Notes: generated from the letters alone by a model not told the origin. Shown: positions 1 to 13,170, numbered from the stretch's first letter. The stretch: DNA of 64,000 nt from Asterella californica (GCA_036924285.1 JAYKYS010000002.1:44097501-44161500), one strand, 5' to 3'. Translations and numbers: made by a program.

Positions 1-180
1 GAATGTCAAAGTTCACCGCCTAAACTTATTATTACTAGTTAGACCTAAATTTCGCTTTTGAGCATATTAGAGGATCCTACACACCTGTGTGAGTGTTTAT
101 AGCCCCTGTTGTGACCTGAAAGCCAACCTCTTGAGTAAACAACCACAGCCAGAAGCCCGGCGCTTTCCTAGGTAGACGGA

Positions 181-802
181 TCACACTCCGACAACGTTTT
201 TCCACCTTTTCTCCCGCTCTTTAGTGGACTCTTCACTCCCCCACATCGTGTTGAACCTCATCTTGGAGTCTTTCTCGATCAACATGGCTCTTCTCCACTG
301 GTTCGTTGTCAATTCCCACCCCCTCCATTCCTTCTTCCCTATCCTCCAGTACCATCCCTTATGCTCTTGCAGACTGATCACCTCCTGTGTCTCCTCCACC
401 GTGTTGAGCCATAAGATAGTCTGCTTTCCTATATTGCTTACTACTCCTCTTCTGTCCTCCAGTCTGTCGTACTTCCTTTTGAGTTCGCAGGCCGTTACAA
501 TCTTGTGCCTCTTTGCTAGCATTCTCAAGGTTTGTGCATGATCTTCCGCAATCCAGTTTTCTCTTACCGCCATCAGAGATAGTTGGACCACCGTCACCTT
601 GCATCCAAGGTTCCACTCCTCCCTTCGCATTCTTAGGTGCTTCTGTAATTCTCCTCAAACCGTCCTGAGTCCGCTGTAAGTTTTCGCTTTTGTGATCTTG
701 GGTGGCGTTGTAAGTAGCCAGATCTCTTGAGCGGTCCATTGAGTCTTCTTTCTTCCATCTCCCAGATCTTGCCCCCTCTATCACCGTCAGTTGTTCCATC
801 AC
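181..802 (-). pseudogene. LINE copy 1 ORF2 C-terminal region, broken
   Basis: Two overlapping open stretches (181-630 and 359-802) continue downstream of the reverse transcriptase on the same strand. They are rich in Trp, Arg and Glu but show no motif that I can name. The assignment rests on position and on similarity of 695-960 to the stretch at about 18375-18660, which also belongs to a LINE of this family. Confidence 0.55.
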
Positions 803-973
803 TGCGATCCAGTCTTCATCCTATTTTTGTATTAATCTCATGCAGTGTTTTGCCTTTAGTGCCTTCTGCTGCAGTTTGAAGACGAAAAGGCCTAGTCCTC
901 CTTCCCCTTTTGGTCTTTTGAACTCCTCCCATGCTATCATCGAGACTTTGTCTTTCCCTTCCCCGTTTTTTCC

Positions 974-2088
974 TCAGACAAATGTTCTGCATAATTTTTC
1001 CATCTCTTCACAGGTCGGCTTGCGGAAGGCAATGCAAGTAAGGATGTGAGTCGGCATTGATCTCAGCACATGGCGCACTACCATTATCTTCCCTGTCATC
1101 GTTAATAGATTATACTGCCAGTTGCTCAATTTCTTTCTCATTTTCGACAAAATGTATTGCGCATGCTCCTCCTCTGTGATCTTCCACCCAATCGGGTATC
1201 CCATGTACCGAATCACCTCTCCTTCCCTCGCTACATGGCAACCTGTCCTAGTCATCCACGGTTGTAACTCCTGCATCGTCATTGGGATGATTGTCGACTT
1301 CGTTACATTCAGCTTCGCTCCCGAAATCTGTTCGTAGAGTATGACTACCTCCTGGAGGTTCTGGAAATTGCTTTGTTTCGCTCCGAGGCATATCCCTATA
1401 TCGTCCGCGAACTGTTGATGTAGCAACTGTTTTCTTCTTTTGATTTTGATTCCACTGAGTTTCTCTTCCTTGGCCGCTTCCTCTAGGAGGTTCATCAGTG
1501 GTTGGGTGGCCATCGCGAATAACAACGGAGCTAGTGGGCATCCTTGTCTTACCCCCCTCTTTAGTTCTATTTCCTCAGTAAACAAACCGTTAACGTGCAC
1601 CTTCGATACTGCTCCTTCTACCAAACCTTTTGTTAGTTGGATGAACGTTGGGTCTATCTACATTGCTTCCAATCGTCTCCCAGAGATATGTGGTTAACCC
1701 TATCGTATGCTTTCTCAAAATCTAGTTTGATGAACATCGATGGTTTGTCCTGTTGTTCCGCCCACTCCTTTCCGAGACTGTATGCAAGGATGTTATCCGC
1801 TATGTGTCTTCCTTTGATGAACCCTTTCTGCTTGTTGTCCACAATGTCTGGGATGATCTCTTTTAGTCTATTAGCTAACAACTTACCTATGATTTTATAG
1901 GCAGTCCCGAGCATAGAGAGCGGTCGCCAGTTCTTCAGGTGTTCCAGCTCCCCTTCCTTCGGTAAGAGTTTTATCACCCCTTGAGTCATTTTCCAAGACA
2001 AAATGTTGTCCTCCCAAAAGCTATTGATGATATCCATGTAGTCACCTTCCATCACCGGCCACATTGCTTTTATCGTCTCGCTCGTCAT
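974..2088 (-). pseudogene. LINE copy 1 reverse transcriptase, broken
   Basis: The N-terminal part (1654-2088) contains WRPLSML, the GF(I)KGRHIADNIL segment and LDFEKAYDRV, which are reverse-transcriptase motifs of plant LINEs. The C-terminal part (974-1624) contains RGVRQGCPLAPLLFA and the catalytic FADD box at about 1400-1411. The two parts are in different frames, joined by a break near 1625-1655. A further open stretch (181-802) downstream would be the C-terminal part of ORF2. The catalytic aspartates are intact, so inactivation comes from frameshifts and not from loss of the active site. Confidence 0.88.
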
Positions 2089-2124
2089 TCCATCTAACCC
2101 TGGTGTTTTGTCATTGCACAGGTT

Positions 2125-3533
2125 TCAGACCACCTCCCCAACCTCCTCACTCGTTGGTTTCGTTGTTAGGCGTCTGTTCTGCTCCTCCCCCGTTTTCTTT
2201 TTGATAAGACCGAGGACCCTTTGTCTTTTCCCTGACGCTTGCTCTACTTCCTCATCCCGTTGGAATAGTTTTTGATAGTATGTTTGTATCTCTTTTAGTA
2301 TATCCTCCTCTTTAGTGTGCAGCGTCCCTTCCTCGTCCCTTAGAGCCGTGAAGGTTTCTTTCAATCTCTTCGTCCTTGTGATTGCGGAATTTGTTTTTAG
2401 GGGGCGTCTCCTTCTCGAATCCACCTCAGTTTGCTCATTCTCCGCCAGTATGTGGTTTTTTCAGCTTCCAGCGTTTTGATCTCTTGTTCCATCTTCTCCA
2501 GCTTTTCATCTCTCACGTTTGCTCTGCTTTGTGCCATCTCTACAAATTTTGCCTCCAAAACCTCGAGTCTCTTCCTTCCCTCCCATTTCTTTTGTTTGAT
2601 GGCTTTTTCTTTTTGTTGTAGCATGTTTCGAGTTTGGCTCCGCTTCTTTTCCCATCGAATCCTGCTGTCCTCTTCTTGTGGTTTTATGGTAACACCTTCC
2701 CAGACTCTTTTCCCTTCCTCAATCGTTCCCTCCGCTTGAAGAACCTCTGGTGAGACTTTATAGTATGTGCCTTTTCTTCGTTGATGTTGCTGTTCTGACT
2801 TCGTACAGATCGCGCTGACGGGGAGATGATCCGAGAGTGTCTCCTTTTCATCGTGCTTCATCTGTGGTTTCCCTGACAGCCATTCTCCTTTCCCTGATAA
2901 ATATATTCTGTCTAGTCTCGATTGATCGTATCTTTGACCCACGTGTTGTTGTCTTGTGAAGAAGGGACCTTCCCGTGATGATGAGATGTGAAGACCATCC
3001 TCCAGGTCGAGGGCGAACATCAGACCTTGCCACTTCTTTCTTTCTATCCCATGCTGAACCGCCGTCCTTCCTATGCTGTCTACGTGCGTCTCCACCAAAT
3101 TCCAGTCTCCTCCTAAGACCTAATTCCTTATCGTGAGTTGTTGTTGTAACCATTCTCACACCCTTATTCTTTGTGCTCTGTCGTTCGGTCCATACACCGA
3201 GGCCGCGTTGATCATTCCCTTTTCCGTCCGAATTTTCGTCCATGCTACCGTCCCGTCTCCTTTTGTGTCTTTTTCTTCCACCAGCCACCCACTCTTGACG
3301 ATTAACGCAGCTCCCGCTTTCCCTTCTTCGTTGTAGTCCATCACTATATTTTCGGCTTTGGTGAGCTGTTGTAGGTTGAAGATCGCTTTTTGTTGTTTCA
3401 CTTTTAGTTCATGCAGCATCATGATGTCAAGCCTTCGCTCTCCCTGTGTCATCCATGCCTTTAGTCTTCTGATGTTGTTCGGGTTCCCCAAACCTCTAAC
3501 GTTCCATGTGGCTACCTTAAGGTCGTCTCTCAT
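2125..3533 (-). pseudogene. LINE copy 1 endonuclease domain and linker, broken
   Basis: The start at 3533 opens with a segment that reads KVATWNVRGLG, the hallmark beginning of AP-like endonucleases in plant LINEs, where the Asn takes part in metal and phosphate binding. The pattern goes on with a conserved 'HELK' segment near 3410 and 'VYGPND' near 3180. A frame break lies near 3100-3160. The reading continues at 2397-3098 with the RLDRIY and SDHLPV motifs typical of the endonuclease C-terminus, followed by a Lys/Glu-rich helical linker to the reverse transcriptase. In a live element this domain nicks target DNA to prime reverse transcription. Confidence 0.82.
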
Positions 3534-3667
3534 CTGTTACTTTGGTTATTTCGAGCTTTCCCCGTTGTACTCCTGTCTCCTAGATTGGTGTTATCCCCTC
3601 TTGACCTGGAGGAGCTTCACGGCTGAACGGTTGGACTTACTGCTTTCCTTGTCATGTCCCGTCTTCT

Positions 3668-5723
3668 CTACATTTCGACTGCGAACTCATGTTGGGTTTT
3701 GAAATTGGTGGCCCCTACTTCTACCTCCATTTCGTCTTCCCTTTGTCGTCCTTCTTGTTTGTCATGGTTGTTTGTAGTGTTTTGTCGGTCTGTGACCCCT
3801 CCTTCTTCTTCTTCGCTCTCGACTTCAGTTTCTTCTTCTCTTCCCGTTTCTCTCTCTCTCTTCCTCGTTTCCTCCTTCCCCTCTTCTTCTTCCCAGTTCT
3901 TGGTTCCTGCGTTGGTTGTCTCATCATTACTTTCTGTAGCTTCCCCTACTTTCTCAGCTTCTGCTATGATGGTTTCGTCTTCCTTCGCTAGTACCGCAAA
4001 TGGGTTCGACGTTGATGGTGTTCCAGCGATAGTGAGTCCTGGTACTTTGATTGCTTTCTTCCTTCCTTCAACGGTTTGATATCCTTCATCGGCTTGTTGA
4101 TCTCGCGCCTGCATCGAACGCTCTTGTCTATTCCCTTCTGGTCCTCTGTCGACAGTTTGGACAGACATCCTTGCTGTGGTACCTTGGGTTGGTCTTCGTC
4201 TTGGGCAATGTCGAACTATATGATCTCTTTGGTGGCAGTGAAAAGAAGCATCGGGTAGATTTTTGTACGTCACCTTCTGTCTGTAAACTGCAATTTCTGG
4301 GTCGTCTTCCACCTCAATTTTCACATATTCGGTAAGATCCCTATCTAGATCCAGCAGAACACATCCTATGATGCAGTTGAATTGACACTCCTTTTTTTTG
4401 TTTGTGAGATATAGGACTTCCCCCAAACTTTCTAGCATTTCTTGCCCCATGTATTCGTACCATGCGTGTATTCCTGCCAGTTCTACCCAGACGGGTGCTC
4501 TCCTTGTACGCAGATATGCCAAGGTCAAATGAAGATTCCCAGGGAAATGCGAACACCATTCTCGTTCCCATGAAGAGAGGAGATACTGACAGGATTCGGT
4601 CTCTTTCTTCTTTATTTGTTACTTGCACTATGAAACAGTTCCTTCCCAGAACTCTGAGTCTCTCCACGTGAATGCCCATCTGTTGGGTAAGGATAATTTC
4701 CGTCATTCTCTTACCATGTCCCTGGAAGGTGCGATGTCAGCCGTGTATAGTACAAATGCAGTTCTTTCCAGCATGGTCATCCTGTTCAGAAGTAGACGGC
4801 TTGAGGTCTGAATTCTTGTGACTTTCTGGTCTTCTATCGGGGGGGGGGGGGGGGTCCTTCTCATTACGCTCTAGCAATGCCACTTTGAGGGTTTTCCAGG
4901 GTGGCGGTCGATACACATTGATCTTCGTACAGCTCCGGGTACGTTTGCAGCTTTGGTTCGTTGTCTCTCCTGAACCGAGTTAGGTTTCTATCGATGGACT
5001 CCTTGGACCCAGCTATGGCAGCCCAGCTGTGTTCTGCTTTGTCTCTCTCGATTTTGCCTTCAGGTCGTTTCTTCCCTCTCTTGATGTACCTTCTCTTCTG
5101 ATCTCACTTCCTTCTCTGTTCTGTTCGGCATTGTTTTGCAGAGGCTGATTTATTTGGTGCCTTGGATCTTCTGTCGGAGGCCGTATTCTCTCCGATGTGT
5201 GTGGTGCGGCCCCTGGTGTTTTCCCCGTGTTGTTCGTACTGATTTCCTGTCCCTGGTACACCTTCCTGTTCCTTTCGATTGCTTGTGTGGTTTGATTTGT
5301 TAGTGTCAGTGCGACATGTGGAGCCTGCACTACCAGTGTTGCTGTCTGCGTTGTTCTTACAGCTATCTGTCTTCCCAGCATCGCTAGCTCTAACATTTTG
5401 TCCTCCTTCATCTTTTTTGCAGGTGGTGAGAGTGAGAAAAGTACAGTTCCGATCACTGTATCTGTGTGTGGACAGTTAGCGATATCCCTCAGTATTCTTC
5501 GTCGTCCGCTCCTTCTTTTTCCAAGATTCTGTCTTAGGAGCAAATGATCAGGCTCAGCATTTGAGGTTACCGCGGAGAAAATGAAGTTAACTTCATTTTC
5601 GTTGTTTTCAGCCACAGTTTCCCCGTGCTTGATTTCTTCACCACTTCCGTGCTTTGCAAATGACATTCCACTTACGCCTTCGTTGTAAACTCTGCTTTCT
5701 CTCGTCCGTACCTTCCCACGCAC
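3668..5723 (-). pseudogene. LINE copy 1 ORF1 (gag-like RNA-binding protein), broken
   Basis: Three open stretches in different frames cover this ORF: 5013-5723, 4341-4706 and 3668-4528. The middle parts read like the DUF4283-type N-terminal domain of plant LINE ORF1 proteins (a stretch with TRRAPVWVELAGIHAWYEYM near 4440-4500). A CCHC-like zinc knuckle (CHQRDHIVRHC) follows near 4205-4235, and the C-terminal tail is a long Glu/Arg/Lys-rich low-complexity segment (about 3780-3960). In the full element this protein would bind the element RNA. Frame changes fall near 4340-4530 and 4710-5010, the latter including a run of 16 G. Identification of the family is firm; the exact start is not. Confidence 0.8.
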
Positions 5724-5760
5724 TTCTCGACGTGATTCTCACAGGCTATGGCTCGCTGTT

Positions 5761-8030
5761 GCGGCCATAGCCGAGGGCCCCCGACGAAACGCGCTCTCGT
5801 ATTCCCACCTTGCTCCTCCGTTCAGCCGCTCCTCTGGTACCGCAATTTGAGCTTCAACGTTTGAGATCTGTCACTTTTTACGAAGAAGAAGAATGGTGAA
5901 CACTTGAGGATCCCTTGGACAAACTCCGTGTTTCACGTAAGAATAGGATGAAGGGAGTAGTTTTCAAACTACTCCCAAGAATACGTTCTCAGACTCTATA
6001 TGACATCATCTATTACAAGAAATACTTTACTGGAGGAAAGCTTATGAGGAAATGAATAATTATTTATAAAAGGACTTTGACTGGAGGAAAGCTCATGTTC
6101 GGTAGTTGGAAAGAAAATCCTTTGGACTTTTGGCTAAACTGAGAAAGACCTTTGAGAGAGATAGGACTCAATCATGGAGAGATTATATAAGCATGCTCAA
6201 CCACCTTTGGGAACCTCTGCTCTGTTCTTGTTATCGGAAAATGTATAAGTGTTATATAAAAATTATATACTAAATGAGAATCAAACTATAATTGTTATTG
6301 ATAATCGAGAAAACATCCAAACAGAATATATCGTTTAAACCAACGTGCCTCTAAAACTATAAGTGCTGCGGATTACTGACTTACTAAATATGTTTAAATA
6401 ATGTAAAAATATATTAATTCATTATGTAACCCTTCCATTTACTAATTTATTTATTTATTAATTAGAAAAAGGTTACGAAATAAATTAAGATTACTTCTCT
6501 CTTCCATCTTCAGATGAAAGAGGTGAATAATATAACAAGCAAGAATAAGAAGTATCTAAAAGTTATGAAAGTGCACAAGAACTTACAAAAAGGAACTTCC
6601 TACTTGAAAAGTTGTCCAACATGAGTTCTATATGGATGCCGTTCTGTAATATGCGAGATGGCAACGAAGCTGTCTAGTCATGTGTGAGTATGATAAATAT
6701 GCATGGAAATACGACACTGTCTTGATCGCTTTTGGAATGCAGACATGTTCGCTGAAAGGTGAGAACCCACTGATATCCACAATCAAGGGATGTGTACCTT
6801 TTATGGAAATGACCAAGAGGTGTGGAAAAAGAAACAAGCAAGACTTGGCTCTTCCTTTCCCGGTCTTTGTGATGTTGAAGACTATGTAGCAAGAGTCGAT
6901 CGGAAGCATATCAATAGTGCCTCCAGAGATCCAGACTCGGCTTTCAGTCAATAATGGAGAATGTGGAAACAAATGAAATTCATGAACGTGACAAATGAAA
7001 ATCCGTGAACGTGAACAAATAAATAACATGACAAATGAAATCCATACAAGAAACATGGAAAAGTCAAATACGAAATCACCTTCTATGATGACGTCTTGAG
7101 TGCCGAGGTTCCTAGCGAACGAGTAGCTCCTACTTCTTTTTCAACACTCGACCGATTCAATGGAGTAGGCAGACTGGCCAGCCTGAGAACAAGAAGTTTC
7201 AAGAGACAAAAGAGAGTTACTAGGCTCATTCGCGAAGAATGGATAGAAGAATCATTTACTTTCTCAGTGTTCTTAACACAAACCAACAAGAGAAAAATCT
7301 GATCAAGCACATGTACAATACAATCAGTCACTAATAGCACTGTTAGTCCATTAATTCACGAGCTCGATCGCAAAAAGAGATTCGCGTGTGGCATGTACAC
7401 AGTCCAACAAGACTAACTGCTAAGCTTCAATTGGATGAGTTCGAGAGGAAAAGATTGAAGCGAACGAGATCAATTTCAAGTGCTCATCTCGTAACATTGA
7501 AATGTCAAAATCGGATACCACAACCTCCTAGATCCTATCGATCGAGAGACATCCATTTGGTCGATAATCATCATTCGAAACTATTAAAAGTGTTGAAAAG
7601 AATGATGTGGATCTCACCTTCCTGGCATCGTACATCGATCATGGTTGGAAGGTACAACACAATAACCCTAGCAGAACCAGCAAAAATAACTTTCAAGTTC
7701 TGAAGAATGTTTACGCTCCCAATCGCTATGACGAGCAACAAAGCCTTCAAGACTTGAAGATGAGAGCAAAAACAAAAACATGATAAAACACACTAACTTC
7801 TAGTGGAGCATTGAAAACATTCAAGATGATTAGAGGTAGAGAGTGTAGGGCATGGTATAGAGTAAAGGTGTCCATAACTCTCTCCTATGGTAACCTTTGA
7901 TGGAGACATTGGAAAAGAGCATGACCAAAAGACATGAGGAGCACCATTAATTGATCATTGTTTGTAAGATTATGTCATGTGATATTGTTGACACTTTGCG
8001 GGTTGTACTTTCTTTCTTTTATTAAGAAAG
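5761..8030. other. No gene recognised; AT-rich intergenic DNA
   Basis: Short open stretches occur at 6628-7056 on the minus strand and at 7386-7703 on the plus strand, but neither shows a recognisable motif. The part around 7100-7740 may be degraded retroelement coding DNA. I cannot assign anything else. Confidence 0.4.
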
Positions 8031-9310
8031 CACAGTATCGTGCTATGAGACATCCCATATGATGAAACAGGTCTCCAAACAACACTTGAGTGACATTTCC
8101 ACAAGAAGATGCACCCGAGCTTACCAAGCTGGGCAAGAGCTAAGCTAAGGCTGAGCTAGACAAGCTGGGAAGGAGCTCAAAGGATACTGATGAAGATCTT
8201 CATCAGGTAGAAGAGGGAAATCTGTTGATTTTGACTAGTGACTTGGATCCATAATCTGAAGGTACAAGTGCGTAGGTGTTAATGAGTACTATAATTTTGA
8301 CTCTTCATTCATTAAACATAGAACTATCCAAAAAAGTTAACGTTGAGAGAGTTAGTTAACAATGTAAAAGTAACTTCCTTTAAGTTTATGTTTGAGCTTT
8401 GATTCTCTTTCTAATGAGAACAGATGTCATCCTCAATGGTAGAGAGACCCACCTAGGAACAAGAGATCTTAAGATCAAAACATCTGTTTCATATTCCTGC
8501 ATGTTGACCTCCTGGATGAGAGTTTATGTTGGATATGTAGCTATCCCTTACATATCTAGGGACGAGAGACTAGTGTCCCTCTTAAGCGTGGGCTTCTTAG
8601 CCTAACCCTCCGCATGCCACAGGTCAAGAGTTACTTGGTGCGACTGTAAGTCTTGTGAGGTGACTCCATAGCTGTAACTTTGGTCTACATCGGATGACTT
8701 ATGATATAACTGAAGTGGCATCGAGATGGATCAAGAGTCGGGAAATTTTAATAAGCAAAGGTTTAGCTTAGCAGTGGGTCCGCTTGGTTGATATGCAAAT
8801 CTATTTATAAAGATCATAGCTTAGTTGGGGTGTTAGTTGGGATATTAGATAGCATCACGCGAGGAGAGGTATCATAATTTTTTTCACCAAGGAAAGTCGT
8901 CGAGACGTAGACATATATTGAGGAGATCAAATTTATGAGGATTTCAAGTGTGAGGCTGTCGCAGGAAGAGAAATAAAGTCTTTGGAGTCTGAATTTCATC
9001 TATTGTTGTGTTTGGAAGTAAATATGTCTTATGATGAACGGCAAACCATCTTATTGAGTGTGAGAATCGACTGTTTGGTAATAAATCTGTCTTCTGATAA
9101 ATGAGAGGTGATCTTATTGAGTGGAGATTGATTGTTTGGAAGTAAATATACCTTATGGTGAACGGGAGATGATCTTACTGAGTGAGGATCGATTGTTTGG
9201 AAGTAAATCAGCCTTCTGGTGAAGAGAGACGATCTTATTGAACGAGGATCGACTGTTTGGAAGTAAATCAGGCTTCTGGTGAAGAGAGATGATCTTATTG
9301 AGTAGGGATC
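8030..9310 (+). repeat. Left arm of a large inverted repeat
   Basis: This stretch is the diverged reverse complement of about 10684-11993. Matching landmarks by eye: the text around 8093-8160 (TTTCCAC..GAGCTTACCAAGCTGGGC) matches the complement of 11880-11940; 8248-8310 matches the complement of 11620-11690; 8820-9000 matches the complement of 10890-11080. The inner end carries four or five copies of a unit of about 60 bp (GTTTGGAAGTAAAT..GATCTTATTGAGT) between about 9060 and 9310. It may be an LTR present in two opposed copies. Confidence 0.8.
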
Positions 9311-9930
9311 AAATGTCAGACAAGAAATGATATATGTGGAAGACTTTAGTTGTCGTAAGAAGAGAAATTTAGCATTGGGAGTTCGAATTTCATCTATTGT
9401 TGTATTTGGAGATGAATCTACTTCCCGGTGAATGAGAATTGATCCTATCGAGTAAGAATCGACTATCAAACAGAGATTGGTATATGTGAAAGCAACAACT
9501 GATGAAGGATTTTCATGACACCTTATGGATCGGACATCAGATAAGTTGCGTTACCTACATAAAATTAAAGGAGTGATACTGATGAAAAGGTCTGTATCGA
9601 GATGTGATGAACTTTGTGAGCTCATGCTTGCATTGTCAGTTTTTACTCGAAGGTGCATTACAAAGATGATCTGGGTCTACTTATCTTTCTAATATTGACT
9701 TCAATGGGTTCTTGATTTGGTGGTGATGCTCTCGAGGTTATGAGGTACGAGGTACTTGATGTTGACTCGTGAAGACCTCTCCGACTTTGTAGAAGGACGA
9801 GCTCTAAGGACGAAGATCACATAAGGTATATGTAGCTTTGTTCTTGAGGACATTATCTCTAGATAGGGATCTATCGGATGATTGCGTGCAAACAAAGAAG
9901 AATTACGTGGTACAGAAGTGAAGGAGTTCT

Positions 9931-10227
9931 TTGCTCGATGGAGTGAAACTCAAACTCACTACTGTCATGAATCTAGAAGAGATTGGTAAGAGCGAACGAG
10001 GGCATCCATCGATTGTTCAAGCCTTGGTGAAGACCTATGATGGTAGGCATAGAGAGTGGTCTAGGTTTCTCTCTTTTGCTCTATGGGTTAACAAGACAAC
10101 TCATTGCACTACTACAGAGTACATACCCATTGAACTGAGGCTGAGTCATAAGCCGAGTATGTCGGAGTGTAAAACATGTTTGTTGTATCACATCTCAATA
10201 AGTCAGCCGTGCTTTGAATGTAAGTAG
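9931..10227 (+). pseudogene. LTR-retrotransposon (Gypsy-like) integrase fragment
   Basis: The 98-residue open stretch contains GKSERGHPSIVQAL followed by WSRFLSFALWVNKTTHCTTT and EYIPIEL. This is the pattern at the end of the Gypsy-type integrase core (the catalytic Glu lies in the xERxxxxIVxAL helix) leading into the 'alW..r.t....tg.tP..l.yG' region. It lies between the two arms of the inverted repeat, which suggests that the arms are LTR-like remnants. Upstream integrase residues are not readable in one frame. Confidence 0.65.
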
Positions 10228-10683
10228 TGTGTAAGAACATTGTTCTTCCCTAGCGATAGGTTGCTTAAACCTATAGATTCATTGAGGATCAGTGAATGCT
10301 CTACTATATAGTTTTGTGGGTATAACGTGACTTCTCTGAAAGGTCAAACAAAGCTTGTCTATAGTTTGCCAAGGCAAATATATATAACTATCGGCAAAGA
10401 TTACCACTTTCTTGTCTAACTTGTAAGACCAACAGGCTTTCACGAATCTCGCTTAAAACTTCCAAATACATATACTGGAAAAATCATTTTGACTTTAACA
10501 TGTCCACTGTTTGAAGAATTGTAGGACATAATCTGTCAACCCAACCAAGACCTCATAACCGGACTTGAGAATCAATAGATACAAGACTAGAAATTGATTA
10601 CGAAATCAAGCCAATATCGTTATTATCACCTAGTGAGTGGTTGTTCATTGACTCCTAGAACAAGAAAAGTCTAAAAGATTTAT

Positions 10684-11993
10684 TTCCAAACAGTCGATCC
10701 TCACTCAATAAGATCGTCTCTCGTTCATTAGAAAGCAGATTTACTTCCAAACTGTCAGTCGTCATTCAATAAGATCGTCTCTTATTCACCAGAAGGCAGA
10801 TTTACTTCCAAACAGTCGATCCTCACTCAATAAGATCGTCTCCCGTTCACCATAAGATAGATTTACTTCCAAACACAACAATAGATGAAATTCAAACTCC
10901 AAAAATCTTATTTCTCTTCTTGCAATAGCCTCACACTTGAAATCCTCAGAAATCTGATCTCCTCAATCTCTGTCTACGCCTTGATGACTCTCCCTGGTGA
11001 AAAGAAATACAATACCTCTCCTTGCATGATGTCAGTAGTTTTCTACCCTAACATCTCGGCTAACACTCCAGCTAAGCTAGGGTCTTTATAAGCAGACGTG
11101 TGTATCAACCAAGCAGACCCTCTTCTAAGCTAGACCCTTGTTTATTAAAAAATTTCTGACTCTTGATGCCATCTTGATGTCACTTTAGTTATATTACAGG
11201 CCATCCGATGTAGATCGAAGTTACAGCTATGGAGCCATCCCACAAGACTTGTAGCCTCTCCACAGTCACACCAAGTAACTCTTGACGTATAACCGAAGTG
11301 ACATGCGGAGACTTAGACCAAGAAGCTCACAATTAAGAGAGATACCGATCCTCACCCCTAAATATGTAAGACGTAGTTACATATCCAGCATGGACTCTCA
11401 GCAGGAGGTCAACATGTCAGAATAGAGAACACATGCCAAGATGATTTGATCCTAAGACCTCTTGTTCCTAGGTGGGTATCTCTATCACTGAGGATGATCT
11501 CTGTTCTCTTAGAAAGAGAATCAAAACTCAAACATTAACCTAAAGGAAGTTACTTTTGCATTTTTAACAAACTCCCTCTATGTTAATTTTTCTGTATAGC
11601 TCCATTTTTAATAAATGAAGAGTCAAAACTATAGTACTCATTAACACCAACGCACTTGTACCTTCAGATTATGGATCCAAGTCACGAGCCAAAATCGACG
11701 GATTTCCCTCGTCACATTTTTCATAACTTATAAATTGCATTAACTATTGCATAGAACGTTATTTCTCACAATTGAAGGCACGAGGTCACTCTCCTCAACG
11801 AGCTCTGCATTCTGATACTTTCACTCTTCTTCAAAGTGATACTTTAGCTCAAGCTAGGGAGCAGCTTGTCTAGCTTAGTCCTAGCTTAGCTCATGCCCAA
11901 CTTGGTAAGCTCGACTGCAGCTTCTGGTGGAAATGTCACTCGGATGTTTTCTAGAGACATGTTCCACCGTATGAGACGTCTGGTAGCACAATA
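10684..11993 (-). repeat. Right arm of a large inverted repeat
   Basis: Counterpart of 8030-9310. Its inner end (10684-10875) carries three copies of the 60-bp unit in opposite orientation (CTTCCAAACAGTCGATCCTC..). A further copy of this unit and its flank in this same orientation is found at 20460-20680, so the sequence belongs to a dispersed repeat family and not to a one-off local inversion. Confidence 0.8.
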
Positions 11994-11999
11994 TTCACC

Positions 12000-13170
12000 T
12001 CCACCAAACTTGTACATCCTCCGATATGTGCCAACTCTTCCATCAGTTTCCAAGATTGTCTAAGTTGTCATTGTTCTCTCCAACATCTTCAACGTCTTCA
12101 TCAGATAGAAGATCTTCATCAGTATCCATGATCTATCATGACTCAAAAAATTGACTAGCTCAACAGATTCTCTTCTCCTTCTGAACAACTTGATGCGTTT
12201 CCGACGACATGAAGTCTTAAAGGTGTATCATCAAGCTCCTGCAAAAGATGAGACACTAGTAACTCTAGCGACGGCGCTCTCTTGCCATTTGACCAGCAGT
12301 CGATGACGGAGATTTCATTTGTAGGACCAAACGGATTGACCTTCTAGTCAAGGCTGACTCGCGACGTCGTGATGGAGATGAATTTCTGTCAATCACAACT
12401 CGGAGTACATTGATCACCTCCTCATTCAAATGTTGGTTAAAGTAGCTCCATCTTTGAGTTAGATGATGTCATGGAAAATACGACTCTTCCTCCTCGATAT
12501 TGAGGATCCAGATGGGCTGCCAATGGATTTGGCACAATTCTCTTATGTGTCATCTTATGGACGCGTTGTGTCTGTTCCTCTTCACTGATGCGTCAATCGC
12601 TAATGGGTTGGATAGTCTGGCTTCTGACTGGTTGTCATGCCGCAGCGCGTCATGTTTACTTAGCTGACTTACTACCCCCCACACTTGATTCGTTATCTGA
12701 CATCCATGTGTCTACTTAATCCTTGCTCAGTTAAATTAAGTAGTGGTTGTTACACCTGCATTGATAGACTACGTCATAGATTATATTGTTATACTGTATT
12801 ATACCATACTGGAGAATATCAAACGTGAATTTCTTATCTTTTAGTTGTAGATGAAGTTATCACCAATAGCAAATAGGCGACTACGGTTCAAATCAGATAT
12901 CTAAATCGCGATGCGGAGTATGTTGTAGAATGAAGCGTGTCACAACAAACTATCGTATCCTCTACTCTAATAACGCAGTTAGTCTAGAAATTAAGAAGGC
13001 CACTCAAAATTCACGAGTAGCAACAATCAAAGAAAATGAGATTATTTTCTTCAAGAGGGAGAGTACAACCTGCAAATGGAGAGGTCGGAGTGAGATGAGT
13101 GTTTTGGCATTTAACGTTTGTAACATACGATTAGTGTAGATGAGAGGATCCAACACTTAGTCAAAATTTA
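12000..13170. other. No gene recognised; one short dispersed repeat
   Basis: I see no convincing coding region. About 12648-12750 is a diverged inverted copy of 22412-22510 (a CCCCCACACTTG..CATGTGTCT..TTAATCCTTG pattern), so it belongs to a repeat family. Confidence 0.4.

Larger units (their letters stand above)
181..5760 (-). mobile_element. Decayed non-LTR retrotransposon (LINE), copy 1
   Basis: Read on the minus strand, the segment shows the usual order of a plant LINE: an ORF1 gag-like protein with a zinc knuckle (3668-5723), an AP-type endonuclease (about 2397-3533), a reverse transcriptase (about 974-2424), and a C-terminal tail (181-802). Every domain is split between frames or by stops, so the copy is almost certainly dead. 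The 3' end should lie at or beyond the left side; I see no poly-T run there, so the boundary is not fixed. The right limit is set by the start of ORF1 near 5723. A second copy of the same family lies at about 13170-19570 on the other strand. Confidence 0.88.

Noticed and set aside
3654..4079. Plus-strand Ser-rich open stretch
   Set aside because: It is the complement of the Glu/Arg-rich LINE ORF1 tail.
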